A stretch of 64,000 nucleotides of DNA from Siderastrea radians (GCA_964017195.1 OZ024889.1:66758858-66822857); one strand, 5' to 3'; shown: positions 37,139-48,884, numbered from the stretch's first letter. Translations and numbers: made by a program. The notes: generated by a model from the letters alone, not told the origin.

Positions 37139-37604
37139 AGGCGCCTGGGTGTTAAACTTAAGTTCGTTCGCTTAATCTTACTTTTATAGAGACTTAAACA
37201 CTTGTTGTTTGTATAGAGAAAGACTCACACAAAGATGGTTTACTGAATAAGCAGAAGAGATGTAATATATTCATTGTTAGTAATTTTGAACAATGAATAA
37301 AATCTAGAGAACCGAAGTGGAAAAGGGACAGAGAAGATAGGCATGTCGGGTAGGAAGGCGGGAAACAATTTAAAAACAACACAAGCACCACTACTTTATA
37401 CCGCACGTCCATCTAACCATGGAATAAACTCCTTGCATTGTGAGCCACGATTCAGGAAATGAGCTAAATCTAGTTGCGACCAACCCAACTAAGAACAAAG
37501 GACTTTAAAGGTGTGAAGGCTCGCGAACGAAGCTAATTTAATGAGGTTCGTACAAACTCGTCATTGTCCATGTCTTGCTGAAAAGGTGGGCGCGATTGCA
37601 CGCC
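37139..37604. other. No gene recognised
   Basis: A minus-strand frame at 37194-37412 has hydrophobic residues but no recognisable domain. I see nothing supportable. Confidence 0.4.
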
Positions 37605-37995
37605 TTAAGGGGACACTGTCACGGGGATTTTTACCTTGTGAAAAATGTGCTGAAATTTAAATTAAATGCTTTTTCACCGACACAGAATTCTCCTAGAACG
37701 TCAAAAGAGGGAAAACGAATGATTTTCTCAAAGGAAGAACAAACCACAGTCAGTTACGTCAGTTACTGGGATTTTTCCACGAAACAAAGGGAAAACTTGA
37801 AAACATCAGCCTGATGTTTTCAAGTGGCAACCATTCCCATCCAAGCGATATCCGCAGCTAAACACACAATGGTCACGGAACTGGTTGAGTAGTTTTAAAC
37901 GAAACTCGATCAGTAATTTTGGGTTTTCAGTGATTAGAATGTCTTTCAGCGTTTCAAAGTTGTCCTTAGTATTGGTGACAGTGTGTCCCTTTAAG
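37605..37995. mobile_element. TTAA-bounded MITE (copy 1), ~390 bp
   Basis: It starts TTAAGGGGACACTGTCACGG and ends with the inverted GTGACAGTGTGTCCCTTTAA. TTAA at both ends is the target of piggyBac-type transposases. Other copies are at about 50725-51094 (with a separate 5' piece at 50303) and 51728-52098. Confidence 0.8.
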
Positions 37996-39601
37996 TAAAC
38001 TGTTCGTTGACAAGGCAACTTACTTGTTTGGAACACCTAACAGCTGAAGTCATTTGCTTAGTTTAGAAAAAAATGTTCACTGATTAAGGATGTTTGCCCA
38101 GGATATCACCTGGGCACGTACAAAATTGAAAATTGTTGTAAAAAATGTGTTTGGCTTAATACAACTGACCGACGCACCGTAATGTTTTAATTCTCTTTCC
38201 TCCAACAAAAATAAGTAGATATTCCTAGCTATAAGAAAATGCTACATAAACCTAAAATGTCTGCTTACAAGTTGAAGCATTTTGTATCCTCTCGGGTCTT
38301 TCCCACAATACCCTGCGAGCAGAGGCCCTTCGCTCTTACTAGATAAGTTGGGAAGAGGAAGGAACCTCTGCCAGCCGCCTCGACTTTCCTTGTTGAGCAT
38401 GCGCTAAATTCAAATGTAACCGAGCCTTGTCGGCCTCGCTCCAATTAACATGTTTACTGAATGACAGCCGCGTCCACAACAAACTATTCTGACTTCGGTC
38501 GTAACACAAGAGAGTTGAGGAAAGCTTTAATTAAATCGTAAGGCTGAGAATAATTCTGTTCGAATTTATGTCACAGGTTGAAAACTTATCAGCCTCGAAA
38601 TATTTTTGCTGATCAAGAAATTGCTATTTGTCGACTGTCAACATGTTGTTACAGTCCAGTGATTTCCAATTTAATAGCGGGTCACGGAAGTCTCGCATAG
38701 AAATCTTGGTCTTCGAGATATTTATTTTATTTTGGCCCTCTTTATGTCCCTGTCATTCAGAAGTATTTTCGTGTTAATTGAGTCTCTTTCGTCCTCAACA
38801 TTCTCGGCTTTCATTCAACAAAACGCATTTGTGTCGAGTTTGTTTCATATTCAAACTTCTCGGCCGTCATGCGATAAATTATATTTTGTACTGAGACCGT
38901 TTCGTCTTCAAAATTACCGGCCGCCAGTCTGCAAATAATTGTTTCTCTTGCCGTTTGCTTGTCTCGCCGTTGACCAAAATAAATGTTATTTCGCCATAAA
39001 AATAAGCGTTGAAGTGCACATTCGCGTAGCCCTTCGCATCGATTCCCGCTCAAACCAGAAGTAGAATTTTTTGGTCCGAAAGAAACCGCAACCCAGATTC
39101 TTTTGTTCCAGTTGCTCGCAGGGTAACGCTCTACAAAAGCTGAAAAAATGGGATAGTCATCAACTTGAACTTTATTACCTATTGTGAGTTTACGTCTGAT
39201 GTACCCACCTTATTAATAACAACATAATTTTTCTAAAACGCACAAAACGAAGACTCTATTTATACGTTCAAATAATCAAAAATATAAAATGATCAATAAA
39301 TTAGTTACCCATTGAGAAAAAACCATTTGCGAAATAAAAATGTTTTTATATCCGTTTTAAATGACTAAATAGTTTGACACGAGTCACTTGTGGGAATACC
39401 CTGCGAGCAGAGGCCCTTCGATCTTCCTAGATAAGTCGGGAAGAGGAAGGAACCTCTGCCAGCCGCCTCGACTTTCTCATCCACCGAAACGGATGAGTCA
39501 GTCCGGTTTGAAACCAGCTTTTCCAGTTTTTGCTGAGTGTGCATGTGCTTTGTTAGAAATTGCTGACTAAATGCGCGCCCACGGTACGTTCGGTTACGCT
39601 C

Positions 39602-39840
39602 GTGAAGTTCTCAACAGCGAACGTTTCTTTTTCGAAGGATGTCTTTGATAAAGCCGTGAAAAGTGCACTGGGAAGAGTGAATACTCATGGAATAAGCAAT
39701 CTCACACAACACCAGTCGAAGATCTTGCTTAATTTTCTGTGTGGTAAAAATTATTTTGTCTGTTTGCCAACCGGCCATGGCAAATCGCCAATTTACCAAC
39801 TGGAACAAAAGAATCTGGGTTGCGGTTTCTTTCGGACCAC
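39602..39840 (+). pseudogene. RecQ-like DEAD/DEAH helicase N-terminal fragment
   Basis: This frame of about 80 codons contains a Q-motif-like LTQHQSKILLNFLCG followed by FVCLPTGHGKSPIYQ, which matches helicase motif I (PTGxGKS) of RecQ-family enzymes. The usual S after GKS is changed to P and the frame ends soon after, so only the N-terminal motif is retained. It is enclosed by transposon arms, which suggests gene-fragment capture. Confidence 0.65.
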
Positions 39841-40178
39841 GAAATGACATTTATTTTGGTCAACGGCGAGACAAGCAAACGGCAAGAGAAACAATTATTT
39901 GCCGACTGGCGGCCGGTAATTTTGAAGACGAAACGGTCTCAGTACAACATATAATTTACCGCAAGTACAACATATAATTTACCGCATGACGGCCGACAAG
40001 TTTGAATACGAAACAACCTCGACACAAATGCGTTTTGTTGAATGAAAGCCGAGAATGTTGAGGACGAAAGAAACTCAACACGAAAGTACTTCTGAATGAC
40101 AGGGACATAAAGAGGGACAAAATAAAATAAATATCTCGAAGACCAAGATTTCTATGCGAGACTTCCGTGACCCGCTAT

Positions 40179-40811
40179 CATAGGTAGCCCAAGCTCCAAA
40201 GGGAGCCGTCAACATGACGTTGCGTAACTGCGTTATATTTAATTGTAAAGAAGATCCTCGCAGTTATTAACGCAACTTATGCAGTTGCGAAAAGAAAGCC
40301 TGAAAAAATCAGGCTTGCCGGGATTCTTTTCGCAACTGCATAAGTTGCGTTAATAACTGCGAGGATCTTCTTTACAGTTATTTCTTCATTCCGCAGTTCA
40401 AATATATGAGTTTCATATATTCATTATTGCGTTATATTTATAACAGTTTGTATGGGAATAGAACGATCGTATAAAATAGTTAAAAATAGGGGAAGAGATT
40501 TAATAAAATCGACTTACCCTCCCATCTTCTGTGTATAACTTGTGTTTCTATGGCATTCAGAGGCGTTTCAAAGCGATTCCAGTGGGTTTTTGGTCCAAAA
40601 ACCCACTGGAATCGCTTTGAAACGCCTCCGAATGCCATAGAAACACAAGTTATACACAGAAGATGGGAGGGTAAGTCGATTTTATTAAATCTCTTTCCCC
40701 TATTTTGAACTATTTTATACGATCGTTCTATTCCCATACAAACTCTTATAAATATAACGCAGTTACGCAACGTCATGTTGACGGCTCCCTTTGGAGCTTG
40801 GGCTACCTGTG
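40179..40811. mobile_element. Palindromic MITE nested in the foldback element
   Basis: It has inverted ends YAYAGGTAGCCCAAGCTCC and is flanked by the direct repeat CCGCTAT (40172-40178 and 40812-40818). After the terminal ~60 bp, the inner arms (about 40445-40590 and 40596-40745) form a long, nearly perfect hairpin around GGTCC. It holds a further insertion at 40242-40427. Confidence 0.85.
40242..40427. mobile_element. Innermost nested hairpin element with 13-bp target duplication
   Basis: TGCGTTATATTTA is repeated at 40229-40241 and 40428-40440. Between them is a hairpin with arms starting TGTAAAGAAGATCCTCGCAG around a GCCTGA...TCAGGC core. It is the third nesting level. Confidence 0.85.
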
Positions 40812-41194
40812 CCGCTATTAAATTGGAAATCACTGGACTGTAACAACATGTTGACAGTCGACAAATCGCAGTTTCTTGATCAGCAAAAATATTTCGAGGC
40901 TGATAAGTTTTCAACCTGTGACATAAACTCGAACAGAATTATTCTCAGCCTTACGATTTAATTAAAGCTTTCCTCAACTCTCTTGTGTTACGACCGAAGT
41001 CAGAATAGTTTGTTGTGGACGCGGCTGTCATTCAGTAAACATGTTTTAAAAATAAATTGAAGCGAGGCCGACAAGGCTCGGTTACATTTGAATTTAGCGC
41101 ATGCTCAACAAGGAAAGTCGAGGCGGCTGGCAGAGCGAGGTTCCTTCCTCTTCCCAACTTATCTAGGAAGATCGAAGGGCCTCTGCTCGCAGGG

Positions 41195-41760
41195 TAGTAG
41201 AGCGTAAGCAGCACTAAACTTGTTTTATTTAGAGTGATTTTACTGAACCCGTGAAATAGATACTAAACTATTACGCACTATCACACACTAATTCCATTGT
41301 TTTGTTTTGTTCAACTTTGACTATTAGACAATAATTGTTGAATACTGTTTCACGGGTAAAGTAAAACCACTCTAAAACAACGATAACGCGAAAACAGAAC
41401 AACCCTAGACATAATAGTAGAGCCTTATTTGCGCTGGCCCCTGCCTTGAATAGCTTATTCAGCTACTTGCGGGTGGCAACAAAGTTATTGGGGAAATTTC
41501 CGCGCAGCCCGATACAGTAATCTATGCATTCAACTGATTTATTCCATCACGTACGTAAATACATGGATATCTGCTAAATATCATTATGGCAGGAGATCTT
41601 AGCAAGCTCTGTTGAGCTTTTCTGAGAAGATCCCCTCAGTTCAATAATCTGATTTAAAATAGCAGATGGGTTTTATTACTAAATCTATCATTAACACGGG
41701 TTAACTATAACTAGAGTATATACTCTACGTATTACACTTGATTTTGTATATAATCTCTTG
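41195..41760. other. No gene; probable 3' UTR of the LINE fragment
   Basis: No open frame or strong repeat structure. The DNA directly follows the minus-strand LINE reading frame, so part of it may be that element's 3' end. Confidence 0.35.
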
Positions 41761-42552
41761 TTAATTTCTTAAAAGAATTATATGATTGTGTGACATTCTT
41801 AATTCCTTAGGTAACTCGTTCCAAATTTGTGCTCCCCTAATTTTTAAAGAAAATTTCCCGTAATTTGTCCTCCTATAATTAATATATATGTTTGATGCAG
41901 ATCGTGTATTATGACCATGCATTTCTTTGTTTAATGTAAAGTAATTAGTGAAATAATTCGGCGGGTTGTTATTAAAATATGAGTACATAAATAGTGCAGT
42001 AAAGTACGTATTTAGTTGATATATGTTAAGCAATTTAAGTTGTAGGAATAGTGGTCTAGATTCCTTATTATATTTTGCAAAGGTCATGATTCTAACAATT
42101 TTTTTCTGAACCCTGAATAATGGTTTCAGCCTGGTTGGATAAGTACTTGTCCAAATGATATTGCAGTATGTCAAGTACGGATATACCATAGTGTAATAAA
42201 TTGTCTGTAAAGTTTTGAGAGACAGATAATGTCTCACCTTAGCCATAATTCCTGTCATTTTTGATATTTTACTCACAACTTGGTCAATGTGATGTTTCCA
42301 CGAAAGCTCCTCATCTATGTATACACCGAGAAATTTTGTGTATTTTACTAGCTCAATTGGTTGTTCATTTATCTTGATTGAAACGGTCTGATTTAATTTC
42401 CTTTTTTTGGATTTGAAAATTATAAAATGTGTTTTCTTGATATTTAAGGAAAGTTTATTTGCAACTACTTTCACTACTTTCATACTTCTCTCATTTTTTC
42501 TCATAAACAAAGAACAATCATGAAGACAGCTTGAGTCAGAAAATGCGTGCAT
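41761..42552 (-). pseudogene. 3' end of a jockey/CR1-like LINE reverse transcriptase
   Basis: The 263-codon frame begins just at the palm (FSDSSCLHD in place of FADDT), followed by NKLSLNIKKTHFIIF, KYTKFLGVYIDEELSWKHHI and YPYLTYCNIIWTSTYP. The C-terminal GAQIWNELPKELR is the usual ending of these polymerases. The catalytic FADD is degenerate and everything upstream is missing, as in 5'-truncated LINE copies. Confidence 0.85.
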
Positions 42553-42638
42553 TATTAATGTAGGGCTGTGCCGGGAAATGTTACCAGGGAATTTTCTTTT
42601 AAATGTAACCTTCAGACACCCAAATTAAAGCTGCAGTT

Positions 42639-43466
42639 TTAACCCTCAATCGTCAAAGCCACCCCTTCTACTGAGACACTTTGTTTACAGCTTTGTTCAT
42701 CATAGTTTGAATCAATCAAATCCTTAAAGGCCACAGGAAAAATTATTGCGACGACAAAGTTCATTGCAAACAGATAAAGAGCCTCCCTGTACAGTATTGC
42801 AGTTTGTTCGATTTTTTGATAGCAGTAAATGCATAATATTATCAACGTGATTCCATAGCACGCTGAATGGAAGACAGCTTTCTTGTCGTAGCAAATCCGG
42901 CGCACAAGGAATGGTTTCGGCGAAGCTTGAGAACTAGTGTGCTCTAGATGCCTGAGATGTTTACATGTCCTCCCAACCACAAACATCAAAACAGCAAACG
43001 ACAGCAAGCAAAGGACGACTTGGATAACTGCATAAGATGAGCAGTCTTGACAAAAGCAGCTGAACCACGATAAAATTGCAGAAATAACAAATCCCACAGC
43101 AAAACTGGTGGTCTTGACCGTGTTAGGAGAAAGCGTTCGGTCCAAATTTAACACTGCTGGATGATAGTGAATCACAGCCATGGTTAGAAAATTGCATATC
43201 AGGAGAACGTTCACGGAGATTTGGAGAACACTGATTACACTGCAAGGCGATTCTTCGTAATCAAAATCGAGCAGTCTCCACGCTTCCACAGTATTCGCGG
43301 CGAGTATTGTGATTTGGTAAACAAATTGGCAAAGAACTGTAAACCTGTATTTTTCAAGAAGAGGGTACTTTGCTTTGTCTTTAAAGCAGCTTAACAACAT
43401 TCGCATGCCGAAGAAGACTCCTGCCAAATCCAAGGTTACTATCAAAAACAAAAAGGCCGGACTCAT
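42639..43466 (-). CDS. Seven-membrane-segment protein, paralog 1
   Basis: In this 275-residue single-exon protein, seven hydrophobic segments are visible, at about residues 3-28, 43-66, 80-104, 118-138, 148-166, 192-212 and 228-248. The loop RTCKHLRHLEHTSSQA lies between segments 5 and 6, and segment 7 ends NFVVAIIFPVAFKDLIDSN. Count and layout resemble a small GPCR, but I see no DRY, CWxP or NPxxY motif, so I leave the family open. It is inverted relative to its two paralogs (45936 and 48885) and more diverged from them than they are from each other. Confidence 0.65.
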   Translation of the reverse strand: MSPAFLFLIVTLDLAGVFFGMRMLLSCFKDKAKYPLLEKYRFTVLCQFVYQITILAANTVEAWRLLDFDYEESPCSVISVLQISVNVLLICNFLTMAVIHYHPAVLNLDRTLSPNTVKTTSFAVGFVISAILSWFSCFCQDCSSYAVIQVVLCLLSFAVLMFVVGRTCKHLRHLEHTSSQASPKPFLVRRICYDKKAVFHSACYGITLIILCIYCYQKIEQTAILYREALYLFAMNFVVAIIFPVAFKDLIDSNYDEQSCKQSVSVEGVALTIEG

Positions 43467-44075
43467 TTTGAAAATGTTGGTTCTTTCTCGTGTGTACGCT
43501 TAATTGCACAGGGTGTTATTTATGCAGGTAGAATATGCTAATCTATGTTCAGCCAACTATTGTAAGGTTAATTTGTTGGCCGCAATTTGTTGTCATAGCG
43601 AGTTAATATAACTCGTTGGTATGCTGAACCATTTGAAACTCATTTTAAATAAGTGCTGAGATATTGTCAGAAATGACGTCTGCTTCAGTTACTATTCAAG
43701 GACGACTTGAAGTTGATGGGCTGCCTTGATACGCCTTGTTCGGTCAAGGGCAAATTCCCGCACAGTCCAATACATTGATTATAGCGTGTATATAAAAATT
43801 ATTTTTAGTAACAGTTTAAACTGAGATACACGACCCAATAACCTTAATGCTTTGAGTGTGCAATTACTGATTAATGTAAACAGTTTTAGCTTATTTTTTT
43901 AGTTAATTTTGTTTTTCATTCGGAGATACTAGCGGCAATTGCTACTCTACAAATCCGAATGTGTAAATAAAGTTTGTGTTATGTTATGCATGTTATGTTA
44001 TGTTAGTTACAATCGTGTTAAAATAAAGGTCCATCTATCATACATTTCCTGTTTGTTTATGAGGGATAAGGACCA
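43467..44075. other. No gene recognised
   Basis: AT-rich DNA upstream of the minus-strand membrane-protein gene; probably its 5' flank. No coding or repeat feature is supported. Confidence 0.4.
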
Positions 44076-44210
44076 CTTGCAACGGCTGCGTACGAGACTG
44101 CTAGTCCCAAAGCAGCTTTTTGACGCACATCACATGCGCTCTGCTCCTGTTGCATCAAAATCGCACCGAATATCGCAACGAGAATCGCACCGAGTATCAC
44201 CAAATAGTGT

Positions 44211-44848
44211 GTAAACTGCTCAGTACCTTGAACTAGAAATATAGTCAGAAATTGGTTAGAGGGGCTTTAGATTGTCATATAATGACACCGACGTTTCGGC
44301 ATTACTGCCTTCTTCAGGAGGAGTTATTCGTATAACAGGGCATTTTACGTGTATTTCAGAGAACCTGATCTACTGTATCTCGTGCTGTAAATGCCCTAAG
44401 GGGGTTTACATTGGAGATAAGGACGCAGATTGGCCGATCGTTTCAGGGAACATCGCCTCGACGTGTTGAACAACAATGGAGGGGACCTTCCTGTGGCACA
44501 GCATTTCAACAGCGCAAGTCACTCCCTCGAGGATATGCCAGTGGCCGTCAGGCCTGTGTGGCCGTGGTGAGAGTAAGTCTTCCTCAGAAGGATCTCCGAC
44601 AACGCAAAGAAATCCGTCACATTTTCAACTTTCGCACGCTCACTCCTCTCGGAATCAACCGTGATCTTGCTTTCCTTGAGTTGGTAGCTCCACTCACTCA
44701 CGCGCGTGTGCAGTTTTATTTGCATACGACTGTACTGTGCTAGCTTTTTTACACACTGAAGAAGGCGGTAATCAGAGTTATGCCGCAACGTCGGTGTTGT
44801 TGTATGACAATCTACAGCGCCTCTAACCAATTTCTGACCATATATCGT
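44211..44848 (+). mobile_element. Penelope-like element remnant with GIY-YIG endonuclease trace
   Basis: It is flanked by the direct repeat CAAATAGTGT (44201-44210 and 44849-44858). The corresponding place in the paralogous copy (about 48193-48210) is uninterrupted. The ends carry ~80-bp inverted sequences (GTCAGAAATTGGTTAGAGG near 44245, complement near 44836). Inside, a frameshifted frame reads LIYCISCCKCPKGVYIG and then, in other frames, an NNNGGDLPVAQHFNS-like stretch, which matches the GIY-YIG endonuclease region of Penelope-like retroelements. No reverse transcriptase remains. Confidence 0.75.
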
Positions 44849-45042
44849 CAAATAGTGTCGAATATCTCCGATAGTGTACAAGGGCGATTGGAAATTGCAT
44901 TCGAAATCACAGACAAAATGGCACCTTAACTGGCCCTTTGTAGCAATGGCGTATATCGTTGACGTCCTCTCTTGTATTTGCAGAACAAGAAGAAAATTCA
45001 CACTTATATGACTGAAAACCAGTATTTTTGGAAATCCAAATA

Positions 45043-45471
45043 CCGTGTGGCACTAAATTTTTGGGGTTCTATTTTTTTCGATTTTTGCGGGGTTTTTTTC
45101 GCGATCCGCAAAAATAAGTTCCCACACTTTTTTTCCGCAAAAATTTACTCCACTGTAGAAATTATATACAAAAATACTGGTTTGAAGGCGAAAATGCCAT
45201 AGATTACTCGGTGGATAATACATCAAGTGGTACCTAAGTTACTGCCGATCCACTGTAGTGTTCTTTTTCTGTATTTCGCTTGCATGTACTCAAATAAAAA
45301 ACGAAAAAAGTCGGCATCAGTTCCATTTGAACGCGACTTCCAGAAAATCGCATAAATAAATTCCCAGCAAGAAAAAACAGTCTTTTACAATCGAAAAAAT
45401 TGTTTCCCGCAAAACACAAAAAATCGCCAATCCGCAAAATTAAACTCCCACAAAAATTTAGTGCCACACGG
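45043..45471. mobile_element. TA-flanked MITE, 429 bp
   Basis: The terminal inverted repeat CCGTGTGGCACTAAATTTTT is flanked by TA on both sides (45041-45042, 45472-45473). The paralogous segment has the uninterrupted site near 48400. Confidence 0.88.
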
Positions 45472-45935
45472 TAGTAAGTGGCGGTCATTCAAATACGGCG
45501 CCAATCGAGTCTCCAGGGATGTTATTTTTAAATAATAAAGAGGCTTCCTTTTCATGATTTCAGTGAAAATAAAGAGAAACCAAAGAAAATTGAGAAACGG
45601 ATAACGGATTTTAAATTTTTCAGGCTATATTGATCCCCGAAAACTAAGCAACATTAAGGTGACAAAAGCAGCTAGCTGGTGACAAAGCATTGGCGAATAA
45701 ACAAACATGAATAAACATTAATGTGAACTGCCCAGGGACAATCTCAATATTCACGCGAAAAATACAGCACAGCGCTTCAGTGTCACTAACTGATCTGTTC
45801 ACTGGCTGAAAAGGAGCCCCATCTACGGTAAATCGCGTAACACACCTTCTGACAGTCAGCAAGGAAACTCTAAAGTACTTGTGTACGCGAAATTATAGTC
45901 TGAAGCCGCCTGCATCTTTACTAACGTGTTTCGTT

Positions 45936-46721
45936 ATGAGTCAGCTGAATTTCTTACTTTTGGTAGCAGTCTTGGATTTGGTAGGAGTCTTCTTCGGCGT
46001 GCAAATGTTGTTAAGCTGCTTTAAGGACAAGGCAAGGTACACTGTTCTTGAAAAATACGGGTTTACAGTTATTTGCCAGTTTGTATATCAGATCACAGCG
46101 CTAGCCACGAACACCGTTGAAGCTTGGAGACTAGTCGATTTTCAACACAAAGAATTATCTTGCAGCGTAATCCGCAGTCTTCTGTTAAACTCCGTCAATT
46201 TTTTCCTGATTTGCAACGCCATGGCAATGGTTTTAATCCACTACCAGCCGGTCGTGTTAGATTTAAACCCAACGTTTTCCCCTAAACTGGTGAGGGCCAC
46301 AGCTTTAGTCACCGCATTGGTTGCTTCTGCGATTTTATCATGGTTCAGTTGTTTTTGTCAAAACTGTATAACTTACGTAGTTTTCTGCATCTTTGTTTGG
46401 CTGTTGGCGGTTGCTGTTATAACGTTTGTGGCTTGGAGAACATGTAAACATCTCAGGCATCTGGAACACACCACTTCTGAAGCGCCGCAGAGTTGCGACA
46501 AGAAAGCTATTTTCTATTCATTCTGCTTTGGACTCATCGTCATGTTATTCTGCCTTTACACGTACCAAAAACTCGAAGAAACTAAAACGTTCAATAAGGC
46601 CCTTTATCTATTTGCAATAAACTTTATCGTGGGAGTAGTTTTTCCCGTGTCCTTCAAGGATTTGATCGATTCCAACTTGGAGCAAAGCTGTAAAGAAACA
46701 GTGGAACATCTTGAATGCTGA
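45936..46721 (+). CDS. Seven-membrane-segment protein, paralog 2
   Basis: The 261-residue protein starts at MSQLNFLLLVAVLDLVG. An upstream in-frame ATG at 45879 is not conserved in paralog 3, so I prefer 45936. It has the same seven hydrophobic segments as the gene at 42639, with conserved VQMLLSCFKDKARY, NTVEAWRLV, HYQPVVLDLNPTFSPKLV, RTCKHLRHLEHTTSEAP and PVSFKDLIDSN. It is very close to paralog 3 in protein and DNA, including upstream sequence, reflecting recent segmental duplication. The C-terminus ends HLEC. Function unknown; a receptor- or transporter-like role is only a guess. Confidence 0.7.
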   Translation: MSQLNFLLLVAVLDLVGVFFGVQMLLSCFKDKARYTVLEKYGFTVICQFVYQITALATNTVEAWRLVDFQHKELSCSVIRSLLLNSVNFFLICNAMAMVLIHYQPVVLDLNPTFSPKLVRATALVTALVASAILSWFSCFCQNCITYVVFCIFVWLLAVAVITFVAWRTCKHLRHLEHTTSEAPQSCDKKAIFYSFCFGLIVMLFCLYTYQKLEETKTFNKALYLFAINFIVGVVFPVSFKDLIDSNLEQSCKETVEHLEC

Positions 46722-46790
46722 ACCGGACTAAGCTGAAACATGTGAAAAGCATCGTAATTAGACCTTTAAATAACTTTGTTTATCTTAATT

Positions 46791-47575
46791 TTATAGTTGT
46801 ATCAGGTCCGTATCAGGACCGTATAAAAATTTTCAAACATTTTCCTGGCATCTTTCACTACTACCAGATTCCAGGACCTGCTTTCTAAAAGATTACAGGC
46901 TACATCCCTGAATCAGTAACAATAAACCTGTCCCACCATGACTGATCTCCCAATCGGTTTTATAGATCGTTCTAGCACCAAGACGCTCTTAACTTTGACT
47001 GTATCCTATTTCCTAGTAAAATATCCGTACGCACTGAATAATCACCTCCCCCAACTAACCCCCATCCTACCCTTTTTGACGTAACGAAAAGAACACCCCC
47101 CCCCCCCTACTAAGACCTTGCTCGGTAGTGATTTCGAATCTCCAATGAGAATAAGAGAATAGCTTTCAAGAAACCAACTCAGGAACCAGCAGTTTATTAA
47201 AAGTGCGATTTCACTACTGACGATTTTTCTAATTTTACAGCCATTCCACGTTCCTACGCAGCCGTTTTTCAGTGGACCGTCACGCAGGTTTGATAACGAT
47301 TTCCGAAATTTGTGCAACAAGGTAAAAGCAGAGCACAACACAGGCTTACCATCCTCTGTTTGTGGTGTGTCCTGTGCAGTTATATATGGCTGTATCGGTT
47401 TATCAAAGAAACAAAACTAAAGGAAAAATGTAGAGCTTTTAAAACTGATGAAATATAAAATGAAAACACCGAATTACTGCCATGTCGTTTTTATTTGTTC
47501 TTCTGAGTTTACTTTAACGATTTGAAGCTCCCGAAACCAAATCCAAGCTAGTGAGAGATGAGTGTTGCGTGACGA
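46791..47575. other. No gene recognised; C12 homopolymer
   Basis: A run of about 12 C lies at 47096-47107. A minus-strand frame at 47042-47341 shows no domain. This is the spacer between duplication copies. Confidence 0.4.
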
Positions 47576-47744
47576 ACACATAACGGCTGCGTAGGAGACT
47601 AGTGCCAGTTCCAAAGGCAATGTAAATAGATCTAGTTTCTAGTTTTTAGCTTTTATACTATATCACTTTATATGTTGTTTTAATCTTTTATTTGTGTCAC
47701 CAATTAGTGCTCTACAATAGGAGATTTTGACACGACAATAAAGT

Positions 47745-47797
47745 TCACTACTACTACTACTACCACTACCACTACCACCACCACCACTACCACTACA

Positions 47798-47875
<78 letters not shown>

Positions 47876-47918
47876 ACTACTACTACTACTGCTACTACTA
47901 CTACTACTACTACTACTG

Positions 47919-48004
<86 letters not shown>

Positions 48005-48018
48005 GCTACTACTGCTGC

Positions 48019-48049
<31 letters not shown>

Positions 48050-48085
48050 ACTGCTACTGCTACTACTACTACGACCACCACCACC

Positions 48086-48141
<56 letters not shown>
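47745..48141. repeat. ~400-bp compound trinucleotide microsatellite (CTA/CCA/CTG)
   Basis: A nearly uninterrupted run of CTA, CCA and CTG triplets, with a block of about eleven CTG at about 47840-47873 and others near 48010-48060. Poly-Ser and poly-Val frames on the minus strand are products of the repeat. Confidence 0.97.
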
Positions 48142-48884
48142 GATAACGACGCCCATCACGTTCTGCTCCTGTCGCATCAAAATCGCACCGAGTATCACCA
48201 AAAAGCGTCGAGTATCTCCGATAGTGTACACGTGCGATTTGAAATTGCACTCGAAATCACCAAAATGGCACCTCAACTGGCCCTTTGTAGCAATGGCGTA
48301 TATCGTTGCCTTCTTCTCTTGCATTTACATAACAAGGAGAAAATTCCCATTCAGGGTTCCAATTTATGATTCAAAACCAATATCCTTGGAGATTCAAACA
48401 GTAAGTGGCAGTCATTTTGGTGGAAATACGGGTCAATCGAATGTTTTTCATCCATAAAAAGAGGCTTCCTTTTCCCGATTTCAGAGAAACTAAAGAAAAT
48501 CGAGAAACGGAAAAATTTTCCAAACAAAGCGTTTTGTCGCTCTTTTTTCAGGCTACATTGACTGGCGAAAACTTAGCAACATCAAGGTGACAAAAGGAAC
48601 ACGGGGCACATTTTAGTTCACCAATATTAATATGGCTGGTGACGTAACATTGTAAACATGAATAAACATTTCGCGAACTGCCCAGGGACAATCTCAATAT
48701 TCACGCGGAAAATAGAGCGCTTCAGTGTTACTAACTAATCTGTTCACTGGCTAAAAGGGAGCCCCATCTACGGTAAATCGTGTAACAAACCATCTGACAG
48801 TCAGCAAGGAAACTGTACAGTACTTGTGTTCGCGTATTTATAGTCTGAAGCCGCCTGCATATTCACCAACGTATTTCAGTCATT

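Larger units (their letters stand above)
38311..41194. mobile_element. Large foldback transposon with nested elements and a RecQ fragment
   Basis: The outer ends are inverted copies beginning CCCTGCGAGCAGAGGCCCTT, flanked by TA. The arms extend far inward: 38311-39116 is inverted against 39797-41194, with an insertion at 40179-40811 in the right arm. A third copy of the terminal sequence stands inside at 39399, directed toward a RecQ-like fragment at 39602-39840. The layout suggests two related elements, or one that rearranged by inverted duplication. Confidence 0.8.
44076..46790 (+). repeat. Segmental duplication, copy A (carries paralog 2)
   Basis: It matches 47576-49760 in order: AACGGCTGCGTA(C/G)GAGACT, GCATCAAAATCGCACCGA, ATCTCCGATAGTGTAC, the CAATGGCGTATATCGTTG block, AGAGGCTTCC, and the membrane-protein gene with its 3' flank. 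Copy A holds two insertions absent from copy B (44211-44848 and 45043-45471). Confidence 0.85.

Noticed and set aside
47663..48324. Poly-Ser and poly-Val/Ala frames
   Set aside because: They are translations of the trinucleotide microsatellite.
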